DNA from: Flavobacterium glaciei
Lineage (GTDB): Bacteria > Bacteroidota > Bacteroidia > Flavobacteriales > Flavobacteriaceae
Reading direction: 5' to 3'
DNA length: 64,000 nucleotides
Assembly: GCF_003350545.1 (NCBI RefSeq)
Contig: NZ_QQBA01000009.1
Coordinates: 1 to 64,000, forward strand
Part shown: positions 18,181 to 27,158 of the stretch, one piece after another
Layout: the number at the start of each line of letters is the position of its first letter
How positions within the stretch are numbered: the stretch's first letter is position 1
Translations under genes and position numbers: made by a program
Notes under the pieces: model-generated
Database searches by the model: none
The model's input: the letters and a program-made list of their open reading frames with translations, nothing else
What the model was told of the DNA's origin: nothing

Positions 18181-18852
18181 ATGCAAATCAACCTCAATTC
18201 GATGTGGCAATCCATTTTGTCTGATGAAATCAACAAATCCTATTTTCAGGAATTAATGGGAAATGTAGATGAAGAATATAAAAATTATACGTGTTATCCT
18301 CCGAGAGAATTGATTTTTGCGGCCTTTAATTATTGTAGTTTCAAAGATGTAAAAGTGGTTATTATTGGTCAAGATCCGTATCATGGGAAAGGCGAAGCCA
18401 ATGGTTTGTGTTTCTCTGTGAATGATGGTGTTCGAATTCCGCCTTCGTTACGCAATATTTTCAGGGAAATGAGTGAAGATTTGGAAACTATTTTCATGCC
18501 CACCTCCGGTAATTTAGAAGCTTGGGCAAAGCAGGGCGTTTTGTTGTTAAATGCCTCGCTAACGGTTAGAGAAGACAATGCGAATAGTCATAAGCACTTA
18601 AAATGGAATCTTTTTACGGATGCAGTTATCCAAAAAATTTCAGAAGAAAAAGAGCATGTTGTTTTCTTGCTTTGGGGGAATTTCGCCCATAAAAAAGGAC
18701 TCAAAATAGATCGAACAAAACATTTGATTTTAGAATCCGGGCATCCTTCGCCAATGAGCGCCAATCAAGGAAAATGGTTTGGGAACAAGCATTTTAGTAA
18801 AACGAATGCGTATTTGAAAAGTAATAATTTAGAACCTATAAAGTGGTTGTAG
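18181..18852 (+). CDS. ung: Uracil-DNA glycosylase (family 1)
   Basis: A 223-residue base-excision-repair enzyme that removes uracil from DNA. The water-activating loop is GQDPYHGKGEANGLCFSV (catalytic Asp about residue 62), and the minor-groove loop is HPSPMSANQGKWFG with its His. LLLNASLTVR and VVFLLWGNFAHKKG are family blocks. A longer frame beginning at 18073 is rejected because it would span the promoter, whose -7 element lies at 18156-18164. Confidence 0.93.
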   Translation: MQINLNSMWQSILSDEINKSYFQELMGNVDEEYKNYTCYPPRELIFAAFNYCSFKDVKVVIIGQDPYHGKGEANGLCFSVNDGVRIPPSLRNIFREMSEDLETIFMPTSGNLEAWAKQGVLLLNASLTVREDNANSHKHLKWNLFTDAVIQKISEEKEHVVFLLWGNFAHKKGLKIDRTKHLILESGHPSPMSANQGKWFGNKHFSKTNAYLKSNNLEPIKWL

Positions 18853-18884
18853 TTTTTTAAACTATTTTCAAATTATCGTTTTTG

Positions 18885-18948
18885 AACCATTAAGAAATTA
18901 AGTTTAATTAAGGCTATAATACTTAATTTTCTAAATATCTTAATGGTT
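18885..18948. repeat. Inverted repeat between convergent ung and DUF4258-like genes
   Basis: AACCATTAAGA (18885-18895) pairs with TCTTAATGGTT (18938-18948). Nested within, AAATTAAG (18895-18902) pairs with CTTAATTT (18922-18929). There is no clean T-tract, but position between convergent genes suggests a termination or 3'-end role. The arms show the same 7-nt rhythm as other spacers. Confidence 0.5.
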
Positions 18949-19002
18949 TGATTTTAAAAATACTATTTTCTAAAATTTACTTTTAAAGGAATAAAAGAGC
19001 AA

Positions 19003-19377
19003 TTATTTTTTAATAATATCTTCTAAAACAGCTTTATCAGCGTAATTAATGACTTTCAAAGTTACCTCTTGGTTTTTGATTGTTTTACCGTCAATGATGT
19101 ATAATTTTCCTTTTTTAAGTTCGATATTACTTTTGTCGAAATCTACATCTCCAAATTGCAATGTATTTTTAATATCGGCAGTATCAATCCATTTTTCAGC
19201 CAAAATCACTGAAGCTTTATCTGAATAATAAAAAGGTTTGTTTCTTAAATCATTTAAAACTCTTGCATTTGGAAAATAATTACAACGGGTATCTTTACCA
19301 CTAAAAACTAACGCTACAAAAAACAGTCCTATTACTAAACCCACTAAATAATAGGCAAAACGATGTATAAACTTCAT
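19003..19377 (-). CDS. DUF4258-like membrane-anchored protein
   Basis: A 124-residue protein. One N-terminal membrane helix (about 8-26, YYLVGLVIGLFFVALVF) is followed by a small soluble domain containing RCNYFPNARVLNDLRNKP and ADIKNTLQFGDVDF. It resembles flavobacterial DUF4258-type proteins from memory; no catalytic residues are evident. The soluble part probably faces the periplasm. It lies 36 nt after the alanine dehydrogenase stop on the same strand and is likely the last gene of that transcript. Confidence 0.72.
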   Translation of the reverse strand: MKFIHRFAYYLVGLVIGLFFVALVFSGKDTRCNYFPNARVLNDLRNKPFYYSDKASVILAEKWIDTADIKNTLQFGDVDFDKSNIELKKGKLYIIDGKTIKNQEVTLKVINYADKAVLEDIIKK

Positions 19378-19413
19378 GAATTAATTTTTTGGCAAAGGTA
19401 GAAGAAAGTTTTC

Positions 19414-20613
19414 TTAAAAAACAATTAAATTAATGTCGTTATAAGGCAAATTAAACCATTCACCTATGGAAGTATTGGTGAGAATTCCATGATACATATA
19501 AACGCCATTTTTCAACCCTTTATCGCAACGAATAGCACTTTCGATGCCGCCATCTTCCGCTATTTTCATTAAGTAAGGAGAAATTATATTACTAATGGAA
19601 AGCGATGCTGTTTTAGAATATCGCGATGGAATATTAGGAACACAATAATGCAATACATTGTTTTTGATAAATGTAGGTTTCTCATGTGACGTCACTTCCG
19701 AAGTCTCAAAACAACCGCCGGTGTCAATACTTACATCCACAATTACGGCTCCATTTTTCATGTGCTCCACCATGGTTTCTGTGACTATAACAGGACAACG
19801 TTCTTTGCCACGCATAGCGCCAATAGCAACATCACAACGTCTTAACGCTTTAAGTAACGCTTTTGGTTGTATGGTTGAAGTGAAAATTCGCTGGTTTAAA
19901 TTATTTTGTAAACGTCGTAATTTAGTAATAGAATTATCAAAAACTTTGACACTAGCCCCTAAACCAATTGCGGTTTTAGCAGCAAATTCCCCAACGGTTC
20001 CTGCACCCAAAATAACCACATCAGTAGGAGGAACGCCGGTAATGTTCCCGAATAACAATCCTTTTCCAAATTCATTGGTAATCATCAACTCGGCAGCAAT
20101 TAAAACCGAAGCAGTACCTGCTATTTCACTCAAGGATTTCACTGCAGGATACGTTCCATCTTCGTCCTTGATGTATTCAAAAGCGAGAGCAGTAATTTTC
20201 TTTTTGGTCAGAGCTTCAAAATACGTTTTTTTTCTTGTTTTTAATTGAATAGCGGAAAGCAGAATCGTTTGCGGATTCATCATTTCAATTTCGGCAAGTG
20301 TAGCTGGTTCCACTTTCAAAATCATGGGGCAACTGAATACTTTTTTGGTGTCATTAGTGATTTCGGCACCTGCATCTGAATATTCTTTGTCGGTATAACT
20401 CGAACTCAATCCAGCACCTGCTTCAATCATTACGCGATGGCCATGAAAGGTTAGCGAGTTAACAGCATCTGGAGTAAGGCAAATTCGGCGTTCCTGATAA
20501 CTTGTTTCCTTTGGAATCCCAATAAAAAGTTCGCTTTTTTGTCTTGCAATTTCCAGTTTTTCCTCTTGTGGTAAAAGCTGTTGTTTTGTGAAGGGCGTTA
20601 TAGTTATTGACAT
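19414..20613 (-). CDS. ald: Alanine dehydrogenase (AlaDH/PNT family)
   Basis: A 399-residue protein of the alanine dehydrogenase/transhydrogenase N-terminal family. The substrate-binding half has IGIPKETSYQERRICLTPD and the NAD-binding Rossmann motif is VILGAGTVGEFAAKTA (about residue 205). VDVSIDTGGCFETSE matches alanine dehydrogenase. The reaction is reversible oxidative deamination of L-alanine to pyruvate with NAD. The C-terminus is longer than in Bacillus Ald and is typical of Bacteroidota versions. It follows the GNAT gene by 94 nt. Confidence 0.87.
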   Translation of the reverse strand: MSITITPFTKQQLLPQEEKLEIARQKSELFIGIPKETSYQERRICLTPDAVNSLTFHGHRVMIEAGAGLSSSYTDKEYSDAGAEITNDTKKVFSCPMILKVEPATLAEIEMMNPQTILLSAIQLKTRKKTYFEALTKKKITALAFEYIKDEDGTYPAVKSLSEIAGTASVLIAAELMITNEFGKGLLFGNITGVPPTDVVILGAGTVGEFAAKTAIGLGASVKVFDNSITKLRRLQNNLNQRIFTSTIQPKALLKALRRCDVAIGAMRGKERCPVIVTETMVEHMKNGAVIVDVSIDTGGCFETSEVTSHEKPTFIKNNVLHYCVPNIPSRYSKTASLSISNIISPYLMKIAEDGGIESAIRCDKGLKNGVYMYHGILTNTSIGEWFNLPYNDINLIVF

Positions 20614-20707
20614 TGATATTGTTAAATTAAGGGTACAATTTACGTAAAAAGTTTTATAAACAGTACAAATTCAATATTGTTAAATTCATTTAAAACACTG
20701 CTAAATC

Positions 20708-21181
20708 TCACCTAATGATTCTTTCCATTTTTATATCGGCTCGTTCATAAACACCATCTTCCAAAGGTATTTCTACGAAACCAAATTTATCATACAAATG
20801 AATAGCCGACAGTAATTTTCTATTCGAGTATAAAATCAGTTTCTCCATTTCTTTTTCCTCAGCAACAGCAATACAATGCAACATCAGCTTTTTACCAATT
20901 CCCAATCCTTGAACTCCGTCAGTAACTGCCATTTTACTCAATTCGTAGGTCGTATTGTCAATTTTTATTAAGGAAACTGTTCCTACGATTTCATCTTTAT
21001 ATTTTGCATAAAAAATAATCCCGCCTTTGTCTATTATCTGACCTTGCGGATCCGAAAGTACGATTTCATCTTTGGGTTCAACCCTAAAATATTTTTGCAA
21101 CCATTCCAGATTTAATGTCTTTATAGCTTCTTTTTCAGCTGGAGAAAATGGGATAATTGATACAGTATTGTCTACACTCAT
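20708..21181 (-). CDS. GNAT family N-acetyltransferase
   Basis: A 157-residue single-domain acetyltransferase. The acetyl-CoA loop is seen in AVTDGVQGLGIGKKLMLHC (Q-x-x-G-x-G/A), followed by LYDKFGFVEIPL. The substrate is unknown. It begins 8 nt after the tsaE stop, so it is almost certainly co-transcribed with tsaE; an acetylation partner cannot be inferred from this alone. Confidence 0.83.
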   Translation of the reverse strand: MSVDNTVSIIPFSPAEKEAIKTLNLEWLQKYFRVEPKDEIVLSDPQGQIIDKGGIIFYAKYKDEIVGTVSLIKIDNTTYELSKMAVTDGVQGLGIGKKLMLHCIAVAEEKEMEKLILYSNRKLLSAIHLYDKFGFVEIPLEDGVYERADIKMERIIR

Positions 21182-21189
21182 AATTACTT

Positions 21190-21597
21190 TTAACTTAAGG
21201 TTAAAGAACGTTTTCCATCAGCAAGCTGCAAAATAGTGATAACCGAATGTACTTCAGGAATCAAATTTGGAATCTTCTCTGCCCATTCTATAAAACACCA
21301 ATTACCAGAATATAAGTAATCATCAATTCCCATATCTAAAGCTTCTTCTTCTTTATTTACTCTATAAAAATCAAAATGATAAACCAGCTGATTGTCATTA
21401 GCTTCATATTCATTAACTAAAGAAAAGGTTGGGCTGCTCGTTGCTCCAGTAACGCCAAGAGTTTTACACAATTGCTTAATCAACGTTGTTTTTCCAACGC
21501 CCATTTCTCCGTGAAAAAGAATCACTTTTTTTGGATTTTCGGCTATTATTTTTTGTGCAACTTCTTCGAGTTGGTCAATAGAAAAAATGATATTCAT
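21190..21597 (-). CDS. tsaE: tRNA threonylcarbamoyladenosine biosynthesis ATPase TsaE
   Basis: A 135-residue P-loop protein. Walker A is GEMGVGKTT (about residues 29-37). The switch-like SSPTFSLVNEY and FDFYRVNKEEEALDMGIDDY and the WAEKIPNLIP blocks are diagnostic. TsaE works with TsaB and TsaD to transfer threonylcarbamoyl to tRNA A37, using the intermediate made by the YrdC-type protein at 8839-9459. It lies downstream of porX across a 72-nt heptamer-repeat spacer. Confidence 0.9.
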   Translation of the reverse strand: MNIIFSIDQLEEVAQKIIAENPKKVILFHGEMGVGKTTLIKQLCKTLGVTGATSSPTFSLVNEYEANDNQLVYHFDFYRVNKEEEALDMGIDDYLYSGNWCFIEWAEKIPNLIPEVHSVITILQLADGKRSLTLS

Positions 21598-21667
21598 TCT
21601 TTTAAAATTGTTTAAAGTTTACAGTTTAAGGTTCTTGCCGTACACTGAAAACTGAGACTGACTACTT
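21598..21667. repeat. Heptamer-periodic intergenic repeat
   Basis: GTTTAAAGTTTACAGTTTAA is a clean 7-nt tandem, followed by ACTGAAAACTGAGACTG. It occupies nearly the whole tsaE-porX spacer. Confidence 0.55.
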
Positions 21668-21669
21668 TT

Positions 21670-23250
21670 TTATTTCGGGTTAAAAACTAAAAACGGAATA
21701 ATCATTTCTTCCAATGAAATTCCTCCGTGTTGATACGTGTTTTTGTAATAACTCACATAATGATTGTAGTTATTGACATACGCCAAGAACAAATCATTTT
21801 TTGCAAAAATATAAGAACTACTCATATTTATGGCAGGCAAACCAATATTTTTTGGTTCTTTTACCGCATAAACATCTTTGTGTTCGTAGGTCAAACTGCG
21901 TCCAGTTTTATAACGCAAATTCAAACTCGTATTTTTGTCACCCACCACTTTCGATGGATTTTTTACGTTTATGGTCCCGTGATCGGTGGTTAAAATCAAT
22001 TTGAAACCCATTTTTTGGGCCTGTTGAATAATTTCTAAAAGTGGGGAATTCTTAAACCAACTCAACGTCAGCGAGCGGTACGCTTTATCATCAGAGGCCA
22101 GTTCTTTCACCACATCCATCTCCGTTTTGGCATGCGAAAGCATATCAACGAAATTGTAAACTATTGTCACAAGGTCATTATCTTTTAAGGCTTTGAAGCT
22201 TTCGGATAATTTTTTTCCTCCGGCAAGACTGGTAATTTTAAAATAATCTTCCTTGATATTCAAGCCCAATCGTTTCAATTGCGCCGTCAAAAACTCTGCT
22301 TCAAAAAGGTTTTTTCCGCCTTCTTCAGGGTCATTTTTCCAGTATTGCGGAAACTGTTTTTCCATTTCCAATGGCGTTAAACCAGAGAAAATAGCGTTTC
22401 TCGCATATTGCGTCGCCGTAGGAAGAATAGAGTAGTAGGGTACTTCTTTTTCCAGTTTATAGTAATTTACCACTACACTTTCAAAGGCTTTCCACTGGTC
22501 GTAGCGCAGGTTGTCAATCACTACAAACAAAATGGGCTTATCTTTTTTCTTGAGTTCAGGAAGTACTAATTCTTTGAATAGTGTGTGTGATTGAACCGGT
22601 TTATCGGCTTTTGGTGCACTCGAGCCTTGGCGAACAGGCGGAGCAAACCAATCCTCGTAATTGCGCTCAATGAATTTTCCAAATTGCGAATTGGCTTCTG
22701 TTTTTTGGGATTCCAAAATTTCAATCATGCTCTGATCATCGATATTCTCCAATTCCAATTCCCAAAAAATCAATTTCTTGTACAACTCAATCCAGTCTTC
22801 ATAGGAATTTACCATCGCCATTTCCATGGTGATTTTTCTAAATTCCTTCTGATAATCCAGCGTTGTTTTTTGCGAAATCAATCGGGAATGATCCAAATTT
22901 TTCTTCAAACTCAACAAAATCTGGTTCGGATTCACAGGTTTGATCAAATAATCAGCAATTTTAGAACCTATGGCTTCCTCCATAATATATTCTTCCTCGC
23001 TTTTCGTAATCATAATCATGGGAACCGAAGATTTTTTCTCCTTCATCTCTGACAGCGTTTCCAAGCCGCTCATTCCGGGCATATTTTCATCCAAAAAAAC
23101 AATATCAAAATTGTTTTCCTCAAAAATCCCAATGGCGTCAAGTCCATTATTACAAGTAGTTACCTCGTAATTTTTCTTTTCCAGAAATAATATATGTGGT
23201 TTCAAAAGGTCGATTTCATCATCAACCCAAAGTATTTTTATTTTATCCAT
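21670..23250 (-). CDS. porX: PorX-type response regulator with PglZ (alkaline phosphatase-like) domain
   Basis: A 526-residue two-domain regulator. The REC domain (about 1-120) has the acidic pair DDE (10-12), phospho-acceptor Asp54 in IVFLDENMPG, and Lys in LIKPVNP. The C-terminal half (about 220-526) is a PglZ/alkaline phosphatase-fold domain with the metal/nucleophile region PTATQYARNAIFSG and the TTDHGTINVKNP histidine. In Porphyromonas, PorX with kinase PorY controls the type IX secretion system. No other T9SS gene is in this window. It heads the minus-strand run porX-tsaE-GNAT-ald-DUF4258. Confidence 0.9.
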   Translation of the reverse strand: MDKIKILWVDDEIDLLKPHILFLEKKNYEVTTCNNGLDAIGIFEENNFDIVFLDENMPGMSGLETLSEMKEKKSSVPMIMITKSEEEYIMEEAIGSKIADYLIKPVNPNQILLSLKKNLDHSRLISQKTTLDYQKEFRKITMEMAMVNSYEDWIELYKKLIFWELELENIDDQSMIEILESQKTEANSQFGKFIERNYEDWFAPPVRQGSSAPKADKPVQSHTLFKELVLPELKKKDKPILFVVIDNLRYDQWKAFESVVVNYYKLEKEVPYYSILPTATQYARNAIFSGLTPLEMEKQFPQYWKNDPEEGGKNLFEAEFLTAQLKRLGLNIKEDYFKITSLAGGKKLSESFKALKDNDLVTIVYNFVDMLSHAKTEMDVVKELASDDKAYRSLTLSWFKNSPLLEIIQQAQKMGFKLILTTDHGTINVKNPSKVVGDKNTSLNLRYKTGRSLTYEHKDVYAVKEPKNIGLPAINMSSSYIFAKNDLFLAYVNNYNHYVSYYKNTYQHGGISLEEMIIPFLVFNPK

Positions 23251-23694
23251 AATTGTATCAACAAGAGTTCTAACGTACTAAATTAAAGTGCCAAATTACA
23301 TTTTTTTGTAACGGCTACCTGCTAATATTATGATAATTTTTTAACACATTTTCACTACATTTTACAAAATATAAATTCGATTTTGTTTTTTTCTTGGACG
23401 TACCCCATCCTCCGTAAACTCCGTCTGGGTCGGGCTGTACGCTATATCTTTCCTTTTTAAAGAAAAAAGGAAAGGATGCCGCTTCCATTCCTTACGCAGT
23501 TGCCAGTATGATTGAGGTTTACAACTACGGCGGAAATTACTTTCTCAGCTTTAAAATAATTCTTTGATTGCACCATTCTAAATTTTTGGATTTACTCTAA
23601 ACCAAAGACGTTTCTCTATTAAATATAAAAAAAGGAGTTGCTAAGAAAAATAATAAATTAGTATAAAATTGGCAATTACAAAGTATGCAGGTTT
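23251..23694. other. Spacer upstream of porX, containing a structured repeat element
   Basis: No protein-coding gene is supported. The main content is the hairpin element described separately at 23424-23500. The remainder is AT-rich, with only a near-match -7 element for porX. The right end leads into the promoter for the small gene at 23789. Confidence 0.5.
23424..23500 (-). ncRNA. Structured intergenic element, copy A
   Basis: Read on the minus strand, GGAAGCGGCATCCTTTCC leads into a hairpin (ATCCTTTCCTTTTT with AAAAAGGAAAGAT) followed by ATAGCGTACAGCCCGAC. The stem contains one extra, bulged C (ATC-C-TTT). The same layout with a different stem sequence but the same bulged C occurs at 35845-35926, arguing for conserved structure. 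I have seen similar elements in flavobacterial intergenic regions; function is unknown. Confidence 0.55.
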
Positions 23695-23702
23695 TATTTT
23701 TG
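23669..23702 (+). promoter_or_regulatory. Promoter of the 93-residue conserved protein
   Basis: TTG at 23669-23671 and TATTTTTG at 23695-23702 are separated by 23 nt, within the flavobacterial range. The leader to the ATG at 23789 would be about 80 nt. Confidence 0.55.
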
Positions 23703-23788
23703 TAATGTAGTATTATGGCGAATAAAATTGGTCAAGTTTTTGTATTACCACAGTACTGCAATTTATTATTAATTAAATTTTTACTATT

Positions 23789-24070
23789 ATGACAGAAGAT
23801 TTCAAAATCATTGATAAAGAAGATATTGCGCTTCTTAAATTTCCCAAAACAGATGTTTTAAACGATGTTGATGAAATAAAAACTAGAACCGGTGAAATCA
23901 ACAGAGCTTTATCGTTGGGTAATTTGGAACATTCAAAAATTAAAATTTTCTTTGAAGACACTGAATCCAAGAAAGTTGTAGACACTACAGTTTGGGCTGT
24001 TACTGACAAAAATGTTATTCTGAAGCAAGGTGTAATGATTCCAATACACAGAATATATAAATTGTTTTAG
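23789..24070 (+). CDS. Conserved hypothetical protein, 93 residues
   Basis: A small soluble protein beginning MTEDFKIIDKEDIALLKF, with a likely beta-rich C-terminal half containing KIKIFFEDTESKKVVDTTVW and ending IPIHRIYKLF. No signal peptide, cysteines or catalytic pattern are seen. I recall similar-length proteins in Flavobacteria without assigned function. A recognisable promoter upstream and a terminator immediately after the stop show a monocistronic gene. Confidence 0.75.
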   Translation: MTEDFKIIDKEDIALLKFPKTDVLNDVDEIKTRTGEINRALSLGNLEHSKIKIFFEDTESKKVVDTTVWAVTDKNVILKQGVMIPIHRIYKLF

Positions 24071-24105
24071 GATTTATTACTTCAAATAAATCGATTTTTT
24101 TTTTT
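24071..24105 (+). terminator. Terminator after the 93-residue gene
   Basis: GATTTATT pairs with AATAAATC around ACTTCA, followed by a run of about twelve T residues. Confidence 0.75.
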
Positions 24106-24128
24106 GGTTATAATGCTTAAATTTTTCT

Positions 24129-24195
24129 GTGCTCACAAAGATTAGTTGGTAATTGCAACATTAGACAATTACAAAAAGACCGATTTTGTGGGCAC
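24129..24195. repeat. Nested inverted repeat in the spacer before the GNAT pseudogene
   Basis: GTGCTCACAAA (24129-24139) pairs with TTTGTGGGCAC (24185-24195) with one wobble; TAATTG and CAATTA form an inner stem. The element could be a structured RNA or the remnant of a small mobile element. Confidence 0.45.
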
Positions 24196-24252
24196 GAAAT
24201 TTGAATTGGAGTTTCAAAACTTATAACACGAATAGAATTATAATAGTTAATA

Positions 24253-24798
24253 ATGAATACTACAATTCTAAAAACACAACGATTAATTGTTAGACCAATT
24301 ACACTATTGGATTTGGATTATGTTCATGAATTGCATTCTTTAGAAGAAACAGATGAATTCAATACGTTAGGAATTCCAGAAAATATTGAAGAAACAAAAC
24401 AGCTGTTAGAAAAGTGGATTTTTGAAAACAGTAAAGAACTTACAACCCATTTTACTTTTGCGGTTGAATTAATTACGGGAAATTAAATTGTAGGATTAAT
24501 TGGAATCAATTTGGGAAAAGTAAAGTATAAAAATGCTGAAGTTTGGTTCAAATTCCACAAAAATCATTGGAACAAAGGCTTCGCTACAGAATCTTTAAAA
24601 GAAATTCTCCGTTTTGGTTTCAATGAACTAAATCTACATCGGATTGAAGCAGGTTGTGCTGTTGGAAATATTGGTTCCATACATGTTTTAGAAAAAGCAG
24701 GAATGACCAGAGAAGCCCACACCCGAAAATTATTGCCTTTATCATCCGGCTGGTCTGATAATTTCGGTTATGCTATTTTAGCAACTGATACCTATTAA
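24253..24798 (+). pseudogene. GNAT family acetyltransferase interrupted by an in-frame stop
   Basis: Two halves of one RimJ/RimL-like acetyltransferase lie in the same frame. Residues 1-77 (LKTQRLIVRPITLLDLDYV...) end at a TAA at 24484-24486, and the frame continues at once with IVGLIGINLGK, KNHWNKGFATESLKEI and GSIHVLEKAGM. The second half carries the acetyl-CoA loop and the first half the N-terminal substrate part, so neither is likely to work alone. A single substitution of a sense codon to TAA explains the break. Sequencing error or readthrough are alternatives. Confidence 0.85.
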
Positions 24799-24975
24799 TA
24801 GAAAAATACAATCCATTTTTTAAAATTCATTAAGCAATTTGTTTAGGATGATTAAGTGTGGTATCTTAAGTTTAACGATCAATTAGTTATATTTAAATTA
24901 AAAGTTAGTTCGTGAAAAAAAAATGCTTAATATTGAAAAGCTAACAATTAACCTATTTATATTTTATCAAACCAA

Positions 24976-25782
24976 ATGAATGTAACTATGAAATCTAAAA
25001 ACTTGAAGAACTCTTTTTTAATGATTGCCATTTTTTCAGCTTCTCTAGCTATGGCACAACACAAATATGTAAATACTCCACCAGAAGTTTCCCCAATGCC
25101 GATGAAACCCGAAATGACTGAGATTTGGGAACCGGAAGTAAAAGTTATTACACCTGCAAAAACCCTTGGAAATGCACCTTCGGATGCAATTATTTTATTT
25201 GACGGTAAAAATCTGGACCAATGGGTGAGCCAAAAAGATGTAACTAAGCCTGCTGGATGGAAAATCGTTGATCAAGATTATATGGAAGTTGTTCCTGGTT
25301 CAGGTGCCATTCAAACCAAGATGGCTTTTGGCGATTGTCAATTGCATTTGGAATGGAGTGCACCGGATGTCGTTTTAGATGGTGGTCAGGCAAGAGGAAA
25401 CAGCGGTGTGTTTTTTCAGAACAGATACGAGTTACAAATATTAGATTCCCACAATAACAGAACCTACAGCAATGGGCAGGCGGGAAGTATCTATAAAGAT
25501 CATCCTCCATTAGTAAACGCCGTGAAAACGCCATTAGAATGGAATGCTTATGACGTAATCTATACTGCCCCTCGATTCAAAGCAGATGGCAAGATTGATG
25601 CACCTGCTAGAATTACAGTATTTTTAAACGGGGTTTTAGTACAAAATAACGCGACTATCAACGGATTGACACTTTACATAGGTTTACATAATTATCCGTC
25701 CTCTCATGGCGATGATGTCATTTCGCTTCAAGATCATGATTCTAAAAATCAATTCCGAAATATTTGGATTAGAAAACTTTAA
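24976..25782 (+). CDS. Secreted DUF1080 (3-keto-disaccharide hydrolase-like) protein
   Basis: A 268-residue protein with an N-terminal signal peptide (LKNSFLMIAIFSASLAMAQ). The DUF1080 domain (about 70-268) has the typical FDGKNLDQWVSQKD and the WSAPDVVLDGGQARGNSGV and YELQILDSHNN blocks. It has a concanavalin-like jelly-roll fold, and members act on keto-glycosides or bind glycans in the periplasm. The start may be this ATG or an ATG four codons later; both give the same signal peptide. A strong terminator follows. Confidence 0.86.
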   Translation: MNVTMKSKNLKNSFLMIAIFSASLAMAQHKYVNTPPEVSPMPMKPEMTEIWEPEVKVITPAKTLGNAPSDAIILFDGKNLDQWVSQKDVTKPAGWKIVDQDYMEVVPGSGAIQTKMAFGDCQLHLEWSAPDVVLDGGQARGNSGVFFQNRYELQILDSHNNRTYSNGQAGSIYKDHPPLVNAVKTPLEWNAYDVIYTAPRFKADGKIDAPARITVFLNGVLVQNNATINGLTLYIGLHNYPSSHGDDVISLQDHDSKNQFRNIWIRKL

Positions 25783-25792
25783 AAAGTTTACC

Positions 25793-25824
25793 AACGGAGC
25801 GCCACAAACGCTCCGTTTTTTTTG
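25793..25824 (+). terminator. Terminator after the DUF1080 gene
   Basis: ACGGAGCG pairs with CGCTCCGT around CCACAAA, followed by eight T residues. Confidence 0.85.
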
Positions 25825-25871
25825 TTCTAAATCAGTATCAGTAACGTTTCTGATTTGAAATCTAATTTACT

Positions 25872-25880
25872 TATATTTGT
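25872..25880 (+). promoter_or_regulatory. -7 promoter element of the HD-domain gene
   Basis: TATATTTGT matches TAnnTTTG. The transcript would begin about 15 nt before the GTG start codon. Confidence 0.55.
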
Positions 25881-25901
25881 TGACCTTAAAACAAACTTAT
25901 A

Positions 25902-27131
25902 GTGAGTCAAATCAATAAGCTAAAAATATTCAATGATCCCATTTATGGGTTTATTACCATTCCCAATGCCTTAATCTACGATTTAGTTCAGCATCCTTAT
26001 TTTCAGCGTTTGCGTCGAATTTCCCAAATGGGATTGTCGTATTTAGTATACCCTGGTGCCAATCACACCCGTTTTCATCACGCTTTAGGTTGTATGCATT
26101 TAATGCAAAAAGCAGTCGATGTGTTGCGTTTCAAAGGAGTTTCAATTTCTCCCGAAGAAGAAAATGCATTGTATATTGCTATTTTATTACATGATATTGG
26201 GCACGGACCGTTTTCGCATGCTATGGAGAAAAGCATTGTTGAAGATGTGCATCACGAAGAAATATCGCTTTTATTCATGAACCAATTGAATGTGGAATTC
26301 AATGGTCAGTTAAGCTTGGCTATTCAAGTTTTTAAAGGAGAATACAACAGGAAATTCATGTTGCAGTTGATTTCGAGTCAGTTGGATATGGATCGAATGG
26401 ATTATTTGAAACGCGATAGCTTTTATTCTGGAGTGGCAGAAGGAAATGTCAACTCAGAACGACTGATTCAAATGATGAATGTGGTAGACGATTATTTAGT
26501 AATTGAAGAAAAAGGGATTTATTCTGTAGAAAAGTTTCTAATGTCTAGACGATTGATGTATTGGCAGGCGTATTTGCACAAAACGAGTTTAGTAGCAGAG
26601 TTAATTTTGATGAAAATCTTAAAACGCGCCAAAGAATTAACCTTAAAAGGAATCCAATTGCCGTGCAGTGAGCCACTTTTGTTTTTTATGCAAAACAAAG
26701 TCACGATTGACATTTTTGATGCTGAAACCTTAGATTTATTTGCTCAATTGGATGATTTTGATATTATTGGAGCTTTGAAAGCTTGGCAAAAACAAGATGA
26801 TTTTATTTTATCGTCTTTGAGTAAAATGATTGTCAACAGAGATTTATTGAAAATTAAATTAACCAGTGAAAAAGTAGCAATTGAAGAATTACAGCCACTT
26901 AAAGAACGATTTGCGTTAGAAAATAATATTTCATTATTAGAAACCAATTATTTTATTTTTAAAGGCAAAATAAAAAATCAGGCGTATAGCAAAGAAGCGG
27001 AACCAATACGAATTTTGAAAAAAGATAGTACAATTGAGGACGTTATAGAATCTTCTGACCAGCTGAATTTAAAATCGTTATCTAAATTAGTGACTAAATA
27101 TTATATTTGTTTCCCAAAACAACTGTTATAA
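25902..27131 (+). CDS. HD domain phosphohydrolase (dNTPase/SAMHD1-like)
   Basis: A 409-residue HD-superfamily enzyme. The metal site is H in NHTRFHHALGCMH, HD in LLHDIGHGPFSHAM (about residues 95-108) and Asp in QLDMDRMDYLKRD (about 165). It resembles YdhJ-like/dGTP triphosphohydrolase proteins, so hydrolysis of a deoxynucleotide triphosphate is likely. Translation appears to start at GTG (25902), the only good start between the promoter and the conserved INKLKIFNDPIYGFI segment. It precedes lpxD by 40 nt. Confidence 0.86.
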   Translation: MSQINKLKIFNDPIYGFITIPNALIYDLVQHPYFQRLRRISQMGLSYLVYPGANHTRFHHALGCMHLMQKAVDVLRFKGVSISPEEENALYIAILLHDIGHGPFSHAMEKSIVEDVHHEEISLLFMNQLNVEFNGQLSLAIQVFKGEYNRKFMLQLISSQLDMDRMDYLKRDSFYSGVAEGNVNSERLIQMMNVVDDYLVIEEKGIYSVEKFLMSRRLMYWQAYLHKTSLVAELILMKILKRAKELTLKGIQLPCSEPLLFFMQNKVTIDIFDAETLDLFAQLDDFDIIGALKAWQKQDDFILSSLSKMIVNRDLLKIKLTSEKVAIEELQPLKERFALENNISLLETNYFIFKGKIKNQAYSKEAEPIRILKKDSTIEDVIESSDQLNLKSLSKLVTKYYICFPKQLL

Positions 27132-27158
27132 AAACGTTATTTAAAATCTATTTTTTTA

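Noticed and set aside
19658..20248. Long open frame on the plus strand opposite alanine dehydrogenase
   Set aside because: It is antisense to a well-conserved gene, lacks a promoter and has low-complexity Thr/Pro/Ser composition typical of shadow frames.
21670..23250. PglZ as part of a phage-defence (Pgl/BREX) system
   Set aside because: The PglZ-like domain is fused to a receiver domain in the PorX order, with no Brx or Pgl genes around it.
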